From positions 1-49,879 of the forward strand of contig JBDSND010000029.1 in assembly GCA_039915505.1 (NCBI GenBank): 49,879 nt of DNA, given 5' to 3'. Made by a program: the position numbers and the translations under genes. The notes under the pieces are model-generated. The model saw nothing but the letters and a program-made list of their open reading frames with translations. It made no database searches and was not told where the DNA came from. Positions 19,083 to 27,120 of this stretch are shown piece by piece (the first letter of the stretch is position 1; each line of letters starts with the position of its first letter). The stretch comes from CAIWHR01 sp039915505 (GTDB lineage: Bacteria; Pseudomonadota; Gammaproteobacteria; Burkholderiales; Casimicrobiaceae).

Positions 19083-22000
19083 CTAGTACAGCACCCGCAC
19101 GTTCTCGGGAGCGAGCCAGTCTTGCAACCGGGCGATGAGGGCGTTGTCCGGGTTGACGGCCCAGCTTTCGGGGAGCTCGATCTCACCAGTGAGCCCGCCC
19201 GTGCGGTACTCGAGCGATACCGCGCAGCAGCCGGGGCGAAAAGGCGCCAGCAGGTCGGAGAGACGGCTGGCGTCGGCCCCGCCGTTCACGGCGAGTCGCA
19301 GCCCCTTGGCGTATCGCTTGCGGATCGCTGCAATGTCGTGCACGCGCTCCGCGATGATCCGCAAGCCCTGTCCTTGGACGTCATCGCCGCCGCCGCCGCG
19401 CTGCGAGATCTTGACCTCCATCACCAGGAGTTCATCTTCGCGCAGCAGGGTGCGCGCGGCGTCGAAAATCTCGTTGAACACCGCGACCTCGGCCGAGCCC
19501 TGACCATCGTCGAGGGTCACGAAGGCCATCTTGCCGCGTCGCGAGGCCTGGATGCGCAGCGCGGTGACGACGCCGGCAATCAGCACCAAGTCCTTGCGTG
19601 GCTGCAGGTTGGCCAAAGGCTGCCGCACGATGGGCGCAAGCTCCACCGCGTAGCCCTGGAACGGATGCCCGGAGACGTAGAAGCCGAGCGCGGCCTTCTC
19701 GTGCACCAGCCGCTCGGCGTCGGTCCATTCGCGCGCCGCCACCAGGGCGAGACCGCTCGCATGGTGCTCCTCGCCGAACAACGACACCTGCGAGGCCGCC
19801 GCCTCGGCCCGTTCCGCTTCGGCGAGCGCCACCCCGACCGATGCAAACAGCGTGGCGCGGCGGGCATCGATCGCGTCGAAGGCGCCGGCGCGGATGAGCG
19901 CCTCGAGCACGCGCCGGTTGACCAGGCGCTTGTCGACCCGCCGGCAAAAGTCGAACAGGTCGCGAAAGGGCCCGCGCTGGGTACGCGCTGCGACGATTGA
20001 GTCGATCGCCGCCTCGCCCGTACCCTTGATCCCGCCCAACCCGTAGCGGATGCGTCGCCCGTCCACGGGCTCGAATCGGTAGCTCGAGGCATTGACGTCG
20101 GGCGCGAGTATCTCGACGCCCTGGTCGATGGTGTCGCCGTAGAGACTGTGCACCTTGTCGGTGTCGTCCATTACCAGCGACAGGTTCGCCGCCATGAACG
20201 CGGCGGCGTGGTGGGCCTTGAAGTACGCCGTCTGGTAGGCAACCAGGGCGTAGGCGGCGGCGTGCGATTTGTTGAAGCCGTAGCCCGCGAACTTTTCCAT
20301 GTGATCGAAGAGCTGCGAGGCCCTGGCGTGCGACACGCCATTGGCCACCGCGCCCGCCGCGAAGATCTCCCGCTGGGTCGCCATCTCCTCCGGCTTCTTC
20401 TTGCCCATCGCCCGGCGCAGCAGATCGGCGCCGCCCAGGGTATAGCCGCCGATCACTTGGGCGATCTGCATGACCTGCTCCTGGTACACCATCACCCCAT
20501 ACGTCGGCCCGAGAATGGGCTCGAGCCGCGAGTCCAGGTACTCGACGCGCTGCCGGCCGTGCTTGCGATCGATGTAGTCGGGGATGAGGTCCATCGGCCC
20601 CGGCCGATAGAGCGCCACCAGGGCGATGATGTCCTCGAACCGGTCCGGCTTCGCCCGTACCAGCAGATCGCGCATGCCGCGCGATTCGAACTGGAACACC
20701 GCCGAGGTGTTCCCCGTCTTGAAGATGTCGTACGCAGGGCGATCATCGAGCGGTATCGACTCCAGCGGCAAAGCGTAGTCGGGATCGAGCCGGCGGACGT
20801 AGCGAAGCGTCCAGTCGAGGATGGTGAGGGTGGTGAGACCCAGGAAGTCGAACTTGACCAGGCCAACCGCCTCGACGTCGTCCTTGTCGAACTGCGAGAC
20901 GAGGCCGTCGGAGCCCGCCTGCATGTAGAGCGGGCAAAAGTCGGTGAGCTTGCCCGGGGCAATCAGCACCCCACCCGCGTGCATCCCTACGTTACGGGTC
21001 AGGCCCTCCAAGGCTTCGGCGAGGGCCAGCAATTCGCGCACCTCCTCCTCGTTGCGTTCGCGCTCGGCGAGGAGCGGTTCCATCGCCCGGGCGTCCTGGA
21101 GCGTGATCTGCTTGCCGGGCTGGAACGGTATCAGCTTGGCGATGCCATCGCAGAACAGGTACGGCAGGTCGAGTACCCGGCCAACGTCGCGCACCGCGGC
21201 CTTCGCCGCCATGGTGCCGAACGTCACGATCTGCGACACCGAATCTGCACCGTAGCGCTTCTTGACGTAATCGATCACGCGATCACGGCCATCCTGGCAG
21301 AAGTCGATGTCGAAGTCGGGCATCGACACCCGCTCCGGATTGAGGAATCGCTCGAACAGGAGCGCGTAACGCAGCGGGTCGAGGTCGGTGATGCCGAGTG
21401 CATACGCCACCAGCGAGCCGGCGCCGGAGCCGCGGCCCGGACCGACCGGCACGCCGTTGTCCTTCGCCCAATTGATGAAATCCGCGACGATCAGGAAGTA
21501 GCCGGCGAAACCCATCTGGACGATGGTCCCGGCTTCGAAGCCGAGTCGCGCCTCGTACTCGGGCCGGCGACGCTCCCGCTCCGCGGCGTCGGGGAACAGC
21601 GTGGCGAGCCGCCGCTCGAGACCGATCGCCGCTTCACGCCGGAGATGTTCGTCGAGTGTGACTCCGGGCGGCGTCGGAAAGTCGGGCAGGTAGTTCTTGC
21701 CCAGGGGAATGGTGAGGTTGCACCGCTGTGCGATTGCCACGCTGTTGGCGAGCGCTTCGGGATAGTCGGCAAAGGCCGCGGCCATTTCCGCCTGGGTCTT
21801 GAAATACTGATCTGCGGTGAAGCGGCGGCTGCGGCGCGGGTCGGACAGCGCGGTGCCCTCGGCGATGCATACCCGCGCCTCGTGGGCGCGGAAGTGCTCG
21901 CGCCGCAGAAACTGGACGGGATGGGTCGCCACCACCGGTAGCCCCGCGTCCCCGGCCAGGCGCACCGTCGCCGCGACCAGCGCGTCGTCTTCCGCATGGC

Positions 22001-22520
22001 CGGCGCGCTGCAACTCGAGGTAATAGCGATCCGGGAAGAGCGCGGCCCATTCGCGGGCAAAGCGCGCGGCGCCGAGGGCGTCGCCTTGCAGCAGTGCCTG
22101 TCCGACCTCGCCGTCGCGCGCCCCCGACAGGGCGACCAGCCCGTCCGTGCCCTCCTGCAGCCACGCCCGCCGCAATTCGGCGCGGCCCCGGTACTGGTTG
22201 GTTCGGTAGGCGCGCGACAGCCAGTCGGCGATGCGCAGGTACCCCTGCCGCGACTGCGCAAGTAGCAGCGCGCGCGTCGGCTGATCGCGATTGCTCTCGT
22301 GGGTGATCCAGGCATCGACGCCGAAGATCGGCTTCACGCCTGCACTACGCGCGGCGCGATAGAACTTCACCAGTCCAAATGCGTTGGCGAGATCGGTTAG
22401 CGCCAGCGCCGGCATGCGATCCCCGGCGGCGGTTGCGACGGCCTCGTCGATGCGCACGATCCCGTCGGCGATCGCAAACTCGCTATGCATGCGCAAATGG
22501 ACGAACACGGGATCGCTCAT
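19083..22520 (-). CDS. dnaE: DNA polymerase III alpha subunit
   Basis: A 1145-residue replicative polymerase subunit (E. coli DnaE is 1160). The N-terminal PHP domain begins FVHLRMHSEFAIADGIVRID. The catalytic aspartates of the polymerase domain are in MPDFDIDFCQDGRDRVIDYV, and GPGRGSGAGSLVAYALGITDLDPL is the family fingerprint. Finger and HhH regions follow (YGFNKSHAAAYALVAYQTAYFKAHH), and an OB-fold region (VLIAGVVTALRIQASRRGKMAFVTLDDG) lies near residues 970-1010. ATG 22520 is chosen by match to betaproteobacterial N-termini; ten more residues are possible upstream. No overlap with neighbours. Confidence 0.97.
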   Translation of the reverse strand: MSDPVFVHLRMHSEFAIADGIVRIDEAVATAAGDRMPALALTDLANAFGLVKFYRAARSAGVKPIFGVDAWITHESNRDQPTRALLLAQSRQGYLRIADWLSRAYRTNQYRGRAELRRAWLQEGTDGLVALSGARDGEVGQALLQGDALGAARFAREWAALFPDRYYLELQRAGHAEDDALVAATVRLAGDAGLPVVATHPVQFLRREHFRAHEARVCIAEGTALSDPRRSRRFTADQYFKTQAEMAAAFADYPEALANSVAIAQRCNLTIPLGKNYLPDFPTPPGVTLDEHLRREAAIGLERRLATLFPDAAERERRRPEYEARLGFEAGTIVQMGFAGYFLIVADFINWAKDNGVPVGPGRGSGAGSLVAYALGITDLDPLRYALLFERFLNPERVSMPDFDIDFCQDGRDRVIDYVKKRYGADSVSQIVTFGTMAAKAAVRDVGRVLDLPYLFCDGIAKLIPFQPGKQITLQDARAMEPLLAERERNEEEVRELLALAEALEGLTRNVGMHAGGVLIAPGKLTDFCPLYMQAGSDGLVSQFDKDDVEAVGLVKFDFLGLTTLTILDWTLRYVRRLDPDYALPLESIPLDDRPAYDIFKTGNTSAVFQFESRGMRDLLVRAKPDRFEDIIALVALYRPGPMDLIPDYIDRKHGRQRVEYLDSRLEPILGPTYGVMVYQEQVMQIAQVIGGYTLGGADLLRRAMGKKKPEEMATQREIFAAGAVANGVSHARASQLFDHMEKFAGYGFNKSHAAAYALVAYQTAYFKAHHAAAFMAANLSLVMDDTDKVHSLYGDTIDQGVEILAPDVNASSYRFEPVDGRRIRYGLGGIKGTGEAAIDSIVAARTQRGPFRDLFDFCRRVDKRLVNRRVLEALIRAGAFDAIDARRATLFASVGVALAEAERAEAAASQVSLFGEEHHASGLALVAAREWTDAERLVHEKAALGFYVSGHPFQGYAVELAPIVRQPLANLQPRKDLVLIAGVVTALRIQASRRGKMAFVTLDDGQGSAEVAVFNEIFDAARTLLREDELLVMEVKISQRGGGGDDVQGQGLRIIAERVHDIAAIRKRYAKGLRLAVNGGADASRLSDLLAPFRPGCCAVSLEYRTGGLTGEIELPESWAVNPDNALIARLQDWLAPENVRVLY

Positions 22521-22648
22521 GGAAGATCTCGAGCAGTGCCGCAGGGGCATCGCGGGACTATGGACGTTCCTTGCATCAGCGTGCGCACTCGGGACGGCGG
22601 TGCGGCGCGCATCGCGGGCGGGTATCGCGTGGGGAATCGGGCATTTGG

Positions 22649-22798
22649 GAATTGGGCAGGAGCCGGTATCGGGCAGGAGCCGGCATTGGGCAGAGCCGCT
22701 ATTGGGCAGGAGCCGGCATTGGCCAGAGCCGGTATTGGGCAGGAGCCGGTACTGGGCAGAGCCGGTATTGGGCAGGAGCCGGTATTGGGCAGGAGCCG
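22649..22798. repeat. Minisatellite, nine tandem copies of a 16-17 base unit
   Basis: Nine head-to-tail copies fill exactly 150 bases: six 17-base units (consensus GTATTGGGCAGGAGCCG) and three 16-base units lacking one G. Short and long units mostly alternate, so two units make 33 bases and the plus strand can be read as an 11-residue repeat (GIGQEPVLGRA). It lies between the divergent dnaE start (22520) and the lipoprotein start (22842) and ends 43 bases before the latter. Probably non-coding; likely variable in copy number between strains. Confidence 0.93.
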
Positions 22799-22841
22799 CG
22801 ATGCTAGAATTTTACTCTGTCCTAGTCCCTCGACCCTCCCG

Positions 22842-23186
22842 ATGCAGCTCGATTTCGATTCCGCATGGCGGTGCCGCCGATTTGCGCTCACGTGGGCGCT
22901 TGCGTCTGCACTCACGCTGGTGCTGGGCGCGTGTGCGACGGCACCTTCCGGACCGGTGGTGCCGGCCACGCCGGTGCCTCCCACTGCCCCGCCGCTACCC
23001 CGCACCGCCGAGCCACCGCCGCCGAAGATCAACCTGTCGGGTTTTCCGCTCGCCTACCGACAGGGCTACGCCGATGGCTGTGCCAGTGCCAAGGGAGCGG
23101 AGCGCAAGGATGCGGACCGCTTCGTGAGCGACGGCAACTACGGCATGGGGTGGCAGGACGGCATCGCCTTGTGCCGGAAGCGCTGA
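22842..23186 (+). CDS. Small outer-membrane-type lipoprotein
   Basis: A 114-residue secreted lipoprotein. Residues 1-29 form a lipoprotein signal with a hydrophobic core (LTWALASALTLVL) and lipobox LGAC, acylated at the Cys. A Pro-rich linker follows, then a conserved small module (FPLAYRQGYADGCASAKGA, then SDGNYGMGWQDGIALC) of the GYxDGC...YxxGWxDG type found in uncharacterised proteobacterial lipoproteins. The two Cys may form a disulfide. The frame is open upstream through the minisatellite, but ATG 22842 gives the only sensible signal peptide. The role is unknown. Confidence 0.82.
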   Translation: MQLDFDSAWRCRRFALTWALASALTLVLGACATAPSGPVVPATPVPPTAPPLPRTAEPPPPKINLSGFPLAYRQGYADGCASAKGAERKDADRFVSDGNYGMGWQDGIALCRKR

Positions 23187-23196
23187 GCACGTCGCG

Positions 23197-24090
23197 TTGA
23201 AGCCGTTTACGGTCGAGCGCGTCGACGTGCGCGGCCTGTCGCAGCGCGTGCTGCGCTGGGGACCGGCGCAGGCACCCAAGCTGTTCATGCTGCATGGCTG
23301 GATGGACGTGGCGGCCTCGTTCCAGTTTTTAGTGGACGCGCTTGGTCGAGATTGGCACGTGATCGCACCGGACCTCCGCGGGTTCGGGCAATCGGCATGG
23401 CAGGACCAAGGTTATTGGTTTCCGGACTACATCGCCGATCTCGAGGCACTGCTCGATCACTACGCGCCCGGCGAGTCGGCGAAGCTCGTGGGCCATAGCC
23501 TGGGCGGGAACATCGTCATGCACTACGCGGGGGTTCGGCCGCAGCGGGTCTCGCACCTCGTGTCGCTGGAGGGCTTCGGCATTCCATCCGAGGACGCCGC
23601 GTGCGCTCCGGACAAGCTCGCGAAATGGCTCGATGCGCTGCGTGCGCCGCCGACCTTCAGGCTGTACGCGAACCTCGACGCGGTGGCGGCCCGTTTGCGC
23701 AAGACCAATCCGCGTCTCGATCCGGCCAAGGCCCGGTTCCTCGCCGGCGAATGGGCCGAGGCGCTGCCGGACGGTTCCGCGCGACTTACCTCCGACCCTC
23801 GCCACAAGCTGCCGTTCCCGACGGTGTACCGCATGGAGGAGGTCTACGCGGTCTGGGAGACCATCAGCGCGCCCACGCTGTGGATCGGCGCACAGCATTC
23901 GGAGCTGCCGCGCTGGCTCGACGACCACCCGGAGGGGGAGGGTGCCGTCGAGAACCTGGCAGGCGTGCGGCGGCGACTGGCGCACATCCCCCATGCCGAG
24001 CTGGTGGTGATCGACGACGCGGGCCACATGGTTCATCACGACCAGCCGGTCGCCGTCGCGTGCGCGATAGAAGCCTTCCTGCTCCATTGA
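23197..24090 (+). CDS. Alpha/beta-fold hydrolase
   Basis: A 297-residue hydrolase. The oxyanion region is MLHGWMDVAASF, the nucleophile elbow GHSLGG, the acid is probably Asp in the strand before the last helices, and the catalytic His is in DDAGHMVHHDQP. Esterases, lipases and epoxide- or ester-cleaving enzymes share these features; the HGWMD motif is typical of serine hydrolase-like (SERHL) proteins. The start is TTG 23197, 11 bases after the lipoprotein stop; GTG 23227 is an alternative. It is coupled to the following DMT gene by a TTGA overlap. Confidence 0.85.
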   Translation: MKPFTVERVDVRGLSQRVLRWGPAQAPKLFMLHGWMDVAASFQFLVDALGRDWHVIAPDLRGFGQSAWQDQGYWFPDYIADLEALLDHYAPGESAKLVGHSLGGNIVMHYAGVRPQRVSHLVSLEGFGIPSEDAACAPDKLAKWLDALRAPPTFRLYANLDAVAARLRKTNPRLDPAKARFLAGEWAEALPDGSARLTSDPRHKLPFPTVYRMEEVYAVWETISAPTLWIGAQHSELPRWLDDHPEGEGAVENLAGVRRRLAHIPHAELVVIDDAGHMVHHDQPVAVACAIEAFLLH

Positions 24091-25061
24091 GCGGCTCGAC
24101 CCCGCACCCGAATCCCACGCGTTTCGCCTACGCGGCGCTGCTCATCCTCACCCTGGTGTGGGGTGGCAACTGGATCGCGATGAAACTCGCGCTGGCCAAC
24201 GCCAATCCGGTGTCGTTCAACGTGCAACGCACCTGGGTCGCCATCGTGGTGCTGTTCGCGGCGCTTATGGTGAGACGCATGGGCGGAGTGGGTTCGAGCC
24301 CGGGACACCGCGCGGTGTGCCTGTGGCCGCAAGACTGGGTCGCGGTGCTGGTGACCGGTTTCTTCCAGACCACGGTCAACTTCGCGGGGACGACCATGGC
24401 GCTCGCCTCGGGGGGAGCAGGCCGGACCTCGGTGCTGGTCTTCACCATGCCGTTCTGGACCCTGCTGATCGCCTGGCCGGTCCTGCACGAGCGGGTGCGC
24501 GGCACCCAGTGGCTCGCCGTGATCGCCGCCTTAACCGGTCTCGTCCTGGTGGTCGAGCCCTGGGACTGGCAAGGTGCGCTCGCGCCGAAGCTGTGGGCCG
24601 TGCTCTCCGGACTCGGCTGGGGCGCGGGAACGGTCGCAGCCAAGTATTTCCAGCGCCGCCGTGATCTGGAGCCCACCTCCTTCATTGCCTGGCAGATGCT
24701 CGCGGGGGTACTTCCCCTCACGTTGCTGGAGTGGCTGCTGCCCCTTCCGGCCACGGCCTGGTCCCTGTCCCAGGTGCTGCTCCTGGTTTACGTCGGCGCG
24801 GTCTCCACCGCCGGTGGATTTTTGCTCTGGCTGCTGATCCTGCGCTACCTGCCCGCGGGCACGGCGTCGCTCAACATGTTCGCCATCCCCGTCATCGCTT
24901 TGCTGTCGTCGATGGCGATCTTCGGCGAACGACTTTCCCGCAGCGAGTGGGCCGGAATCGGTGCGATCGCGCTCGGCCTGCTGATTCTCACGGCACGCGC
25001 GCTGCGGGCCGGGCGGCCGGAGCCGCCGCTCGTGGGTGCGACCCCGCTCGAGGGCGGCTGA
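24087..25061 (+). CDS. DMT-superfamily (EamA) transporter
   Basis: A 324-residue inner-membrane protein with about ten hydrophobic segments arranged as two EamA repeats (first at TLVWGGNWIAMKLALANANP, second at LGWGAGTVAAKYFQRRRD). I place the start at TTG 24087, which overlaps the TGA of the hydrolase gene; the open frame upstream is out of frame with the hydrolase and is noise. EamA members export amino acids or metabolites or are unassigned; no substrate can be given here. Confidence 0.86.
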   Translation: MSGSTPHPNPTRFAYAALLILTLVWGGNWIAMKLALANANPVSFNVQRTWVAIVVLFAALMVRRMGGVGSSPGHRAVCLWPQDWVAVLVTGFFQTTVNFAGTTMALASGGAGRTSVLVFTMPFWTLLIAWPVLHERVRGTQWLAVIAALTGLVLVVEPWDWQGALAPKLWAVLSGLGWGAGTVAAKYFQRRRDLEPTSFIAWQMLAGVLPLTLLEWLLPLPATAWSLSQVLLLVYVGAVSTAGGFLLWLLILRYLPAGTASLNMFAIPVIALLSSMAIFGERLSRSEWAGIGAIALGLLILTARALRAGRPEPPLVGATPLEGG

Positions 25062-25137
25062 AGAACGCACGGTAGACTGCGCCCGTGGCCCCGGCCCTGT
25101 TCGGCGTGCCATGCCACCGCCGCGTGCCGCGCGCATC

Positions 25138-26349
25138 ATGACCGACGCTCCCCCCGATCTCTCGCAGTTGCGCATCGACCGCAATGCCCTGCCACGTCCG
25201 CGGCGTCGCCGGTGGGTGGTGTGGGCGCTCGTTGTACTGTTGCTTGCCGCCGTCGCGGCCTGGTGGGTGCTGCGGCCACGTGTTGCCGCCGTGCAGACGG
25301 TGGCCGTGGTGACCACCTATCCCTCCCAGGCTTACGTGGTGCTGAACGCCAGCGGCTATGTCGTGCCGCAACGCAAGGCCGCGATTGCCTCGAAGGCGAC
25401 CGGGCGGCTCGAGTGGCTCGGGGTCGCGGAAGGCTCGCGGGTGAAAGCGGGCGAGGTGATCGCCCGCCTCGACAATCGCGACGTCGTCGCCCAGGCCGAA
25501 GCCGCCAGCGCCAATGTCGCCGCGGCACGCGCGGCCCTCGCGCAGGTCGAGGCCGAGGCGCGCGAGGCCGCGGCGCAGTTACGCCGCGACCAGGATCTCG
25601 TGGCGCGCGGTTTCGTGTCGCGCGCAGCGCTCGACAGTTCCAGGGCGCGCGCGGACCGGACTGCGGCGGCGGTGGCGAACGCCCGCGCGACCATCGCTGC
25701 CGCGCAAGCGACGGCCCGCAACGCTCAGGTCAGCGTCGACTACACCGTCATCCGCGCGCCGTTCGATGGCGTGATCCTGTCCAAGAGCGCCAACGTCGGC
25801 GACATCATCACGCCCTTCTCGGCCGCGATCGAATCCAAGGGTGCGGTGGTGACCCTTGCCGACATGACCTCGCTCGAGGTGGAAGCCGACGTGTCGGAGT
25901 CGAGCCTCGCCAAGGTTCACGTCGGCCAGCCCGCCGAGATCACCCTGGATGCCCTGCCGGATGCGCGCTTTCGCGGCCGGATCAGCCGGATGGTCCCGAC
26001 CGTCGATCGCGCCAAGGCTACCGTGACCACCAAGGTGCGCTTCGACGAGATCGATCCGCGCGTGCTGCCCGAGATGAGCGCCAAGGTCGCTTTGCTTTCA
26101 CGCGAGGTGAGCGCCGTCGAGCAGCGGCCACTCACCGCCGTGAATGCCGATGCCGTAGTGGTCCGCGACGGTGGCAGTGTCGTCTATGCAGTGCGCGACG
26201 GTCGGGCCGTCGCGGTTCAGGTGCAAGCCGGGGTGAACGTCGGCGACCTGGTGGCGATCACGGGGTCCCTGAAAACCGGCGAGCGGGTGATTCGAAAGCC
26301 AGGCTCGGAGATCCGCGCCGGCACTGCGGTGACGACGGCCACGCCATGA
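25138..26349 (+). CDS. Periplasmic adaptor (membrane-fusion protein, HlyD/MacA type) of an ABC exporter
   Basis: A 403-residue MFP subunit. An N-terminal membrane anchor (about residues 23-43) is followed by a lipoyl/barrel-sandwich half (SGYVVPQRKAAIASKATGRLEWL, GSRVKAGEVIARLDNRDV), an alanine-rich coiled-coil hairpin (about residues 115-195), the second lipoyl half (VIRAPFDGVILSKSANVGD) and a beta-barrel domain. ATG 25138 gives a short cytoplasmic tail, normal for the family. Its stop overlaps the next ATPase start (ATGA). It would bridge the inner-membrane ABC pump to an outer-membrane channel, not present in this window. Confidence 0.9.
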   Translation: MTDAPPDLSQLRIDRNALPRPRRRRWVVWALVVLLLAAVAAWWVLRPRVAAVQTVAVVTTYPSQAYVVLNASGYVVPQRKAAIASKATGRLEWLGVAEGSRVKAGEVIARLDNRDVVAQAEAASANVAAARAALAQVEAEAREAAAQLRRDQDLVARGFVSRAALDSSRARADRTAAAVANARATIAAAQATARNAQVSVDYTVIRAPFDGVILSKSANVGDIITPFSAAIESKGAVVTLADMTSLEVEADVSESSLAKVHVGQPAEITLDALPDARFRGRISRMVPTVDRAKATVTTKVRFDEIDPRVLPEMSAKVALLSREVSAVEQRPLTAVNADAVVVRDGGSVVYAVRDGRAVAVQVQAGVNVGDLVAITGSLKTGERVIRKPGSEIRAGTAVTTATP

Positions 26350-27089
26350 TCGACTGGCGTTCGAGCGCCGGGCCGGTCGGCACCGATGCCGACCGGACGG
26401 CCACTGCATCCGCGCCGCTACCGCTGGTGCGCATCCGGGGACTTTCCAAGGTATACATCCGCGGCGGGCAGGTGATCCCCGTTCTCATGGGCGTCGATCT
26501 CGACGTCGCCGCCGGCGATTACGTCGCCTTAATGGGACCGTCGGGCTCGGGCAAGTCCACGCTCCTCAATCTCGTGGCAGGGATTGACAAGCCCAGCGCG
26601 GGCACCATCGAGGTCGAAGGCGTCGACATCGCCCGACTCACCGATGCCGAGCTCGCCGCCTGGCGTGCCGCGCACATCGGCTTCGTGTTCCAGTTCTATA
26701 ACCTCATGCCGGTGCTGTCGGCGTTCGACAACGTCGAGCTGCCGCTGCTGCTGACGCGCCTGTCGCGCTCGGAGCGGCGTACTCGGGTGAGCACTGCGCT
26801 TGCCCTGGTCGGGCTCACCGACCGGGCCCGTCATTTTCCGAACGAGCTGTCGGGCGGGCAGCAGCAACGCGTCGCCATCGCCCGCGCGCTCATCACCGAT
26901 CCGACCATCATCGTCGCCGACGAGCCCACGGGCGATCTCGATCGGGTCACCGGTGGCGAGATTCTCAACCTCATGGACCGGCTCAATCGCGAGCTCGGCA
27001 AGACCATCGTGATGGTGACCCATGATCCGAAGGCAGCGGAAAAAGCGCACCGCCTGGTGCATCTCGAGAAGGGCGTGCTGAGCGCCTAG
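26346..27089 (+). CDS. ABC exporter ATP-binding protein (MacB/LolD-like)
   Basis: A 247-residue ATPase. Walker A is GPSGSGKST, Q-loop QFYNLMPVLSAFDNVELPL (the ENVxLP-type signature of LolD/MacB/FtsE ATPases), signature LSGGQQQR, and Walker B IIVADEPTGDLD. An N-terminal stretch of about 27 residues before VRIRGLSKVYIRGG is not part of the fold. ATG 26346 overlaps the adaptor stop by 4 bases. Its partner permeases are the FtsX-type proteins at 29173 and 30369, separated from it here by an inverted gene. Confidence 0.93.
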   Translation: MIDWRSSAGPVGTDADRTATASAPLPLVRIRGLSKVYIRGGQVIPVLMGVDLDVAAGDYVALMGPSGSGKSTLLNLVAGIDKPSAGTIEVEGVDIARLTDAELAAWRAAHIGFVFQFYNLMPVLSAFDNVELPLLLTRLSRSERRTRVSTALALVGLTDRARHFPNELSGGQQQRVAIARALITDPTIIVADEPTGDLDRVTGGEILNLMDRLNRELGKTIVMVTHDPKAAEKAHRLVHLEKGVLSA

Positions 27090-27120
27090 CGCCTAGCCTC
27101 GCTAGCTGCTCACGACGGTC

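Noticed and set aside
20148..21941. Long plus-strand open frame (597 codons) opposite dnaE
   Set aside because: Antisense to strongly conserved dnaE coding sequence; composition is the reverse reading of a GC-rich gene and there is no ribosome site.
22649..22798. Possible CRISPR array
   Set aside because: Units are contiguous with no unique spacers, and no cas genes are in the window; it is a simple minisatellite.
22485..22841. N-terminal extension of the lipoprotein frame through the minisatellite
   Set aside because: It would put 119 residues of repeat before the lipoprotein signal peptide and destroy export; ATG 22842 is the sensible start.
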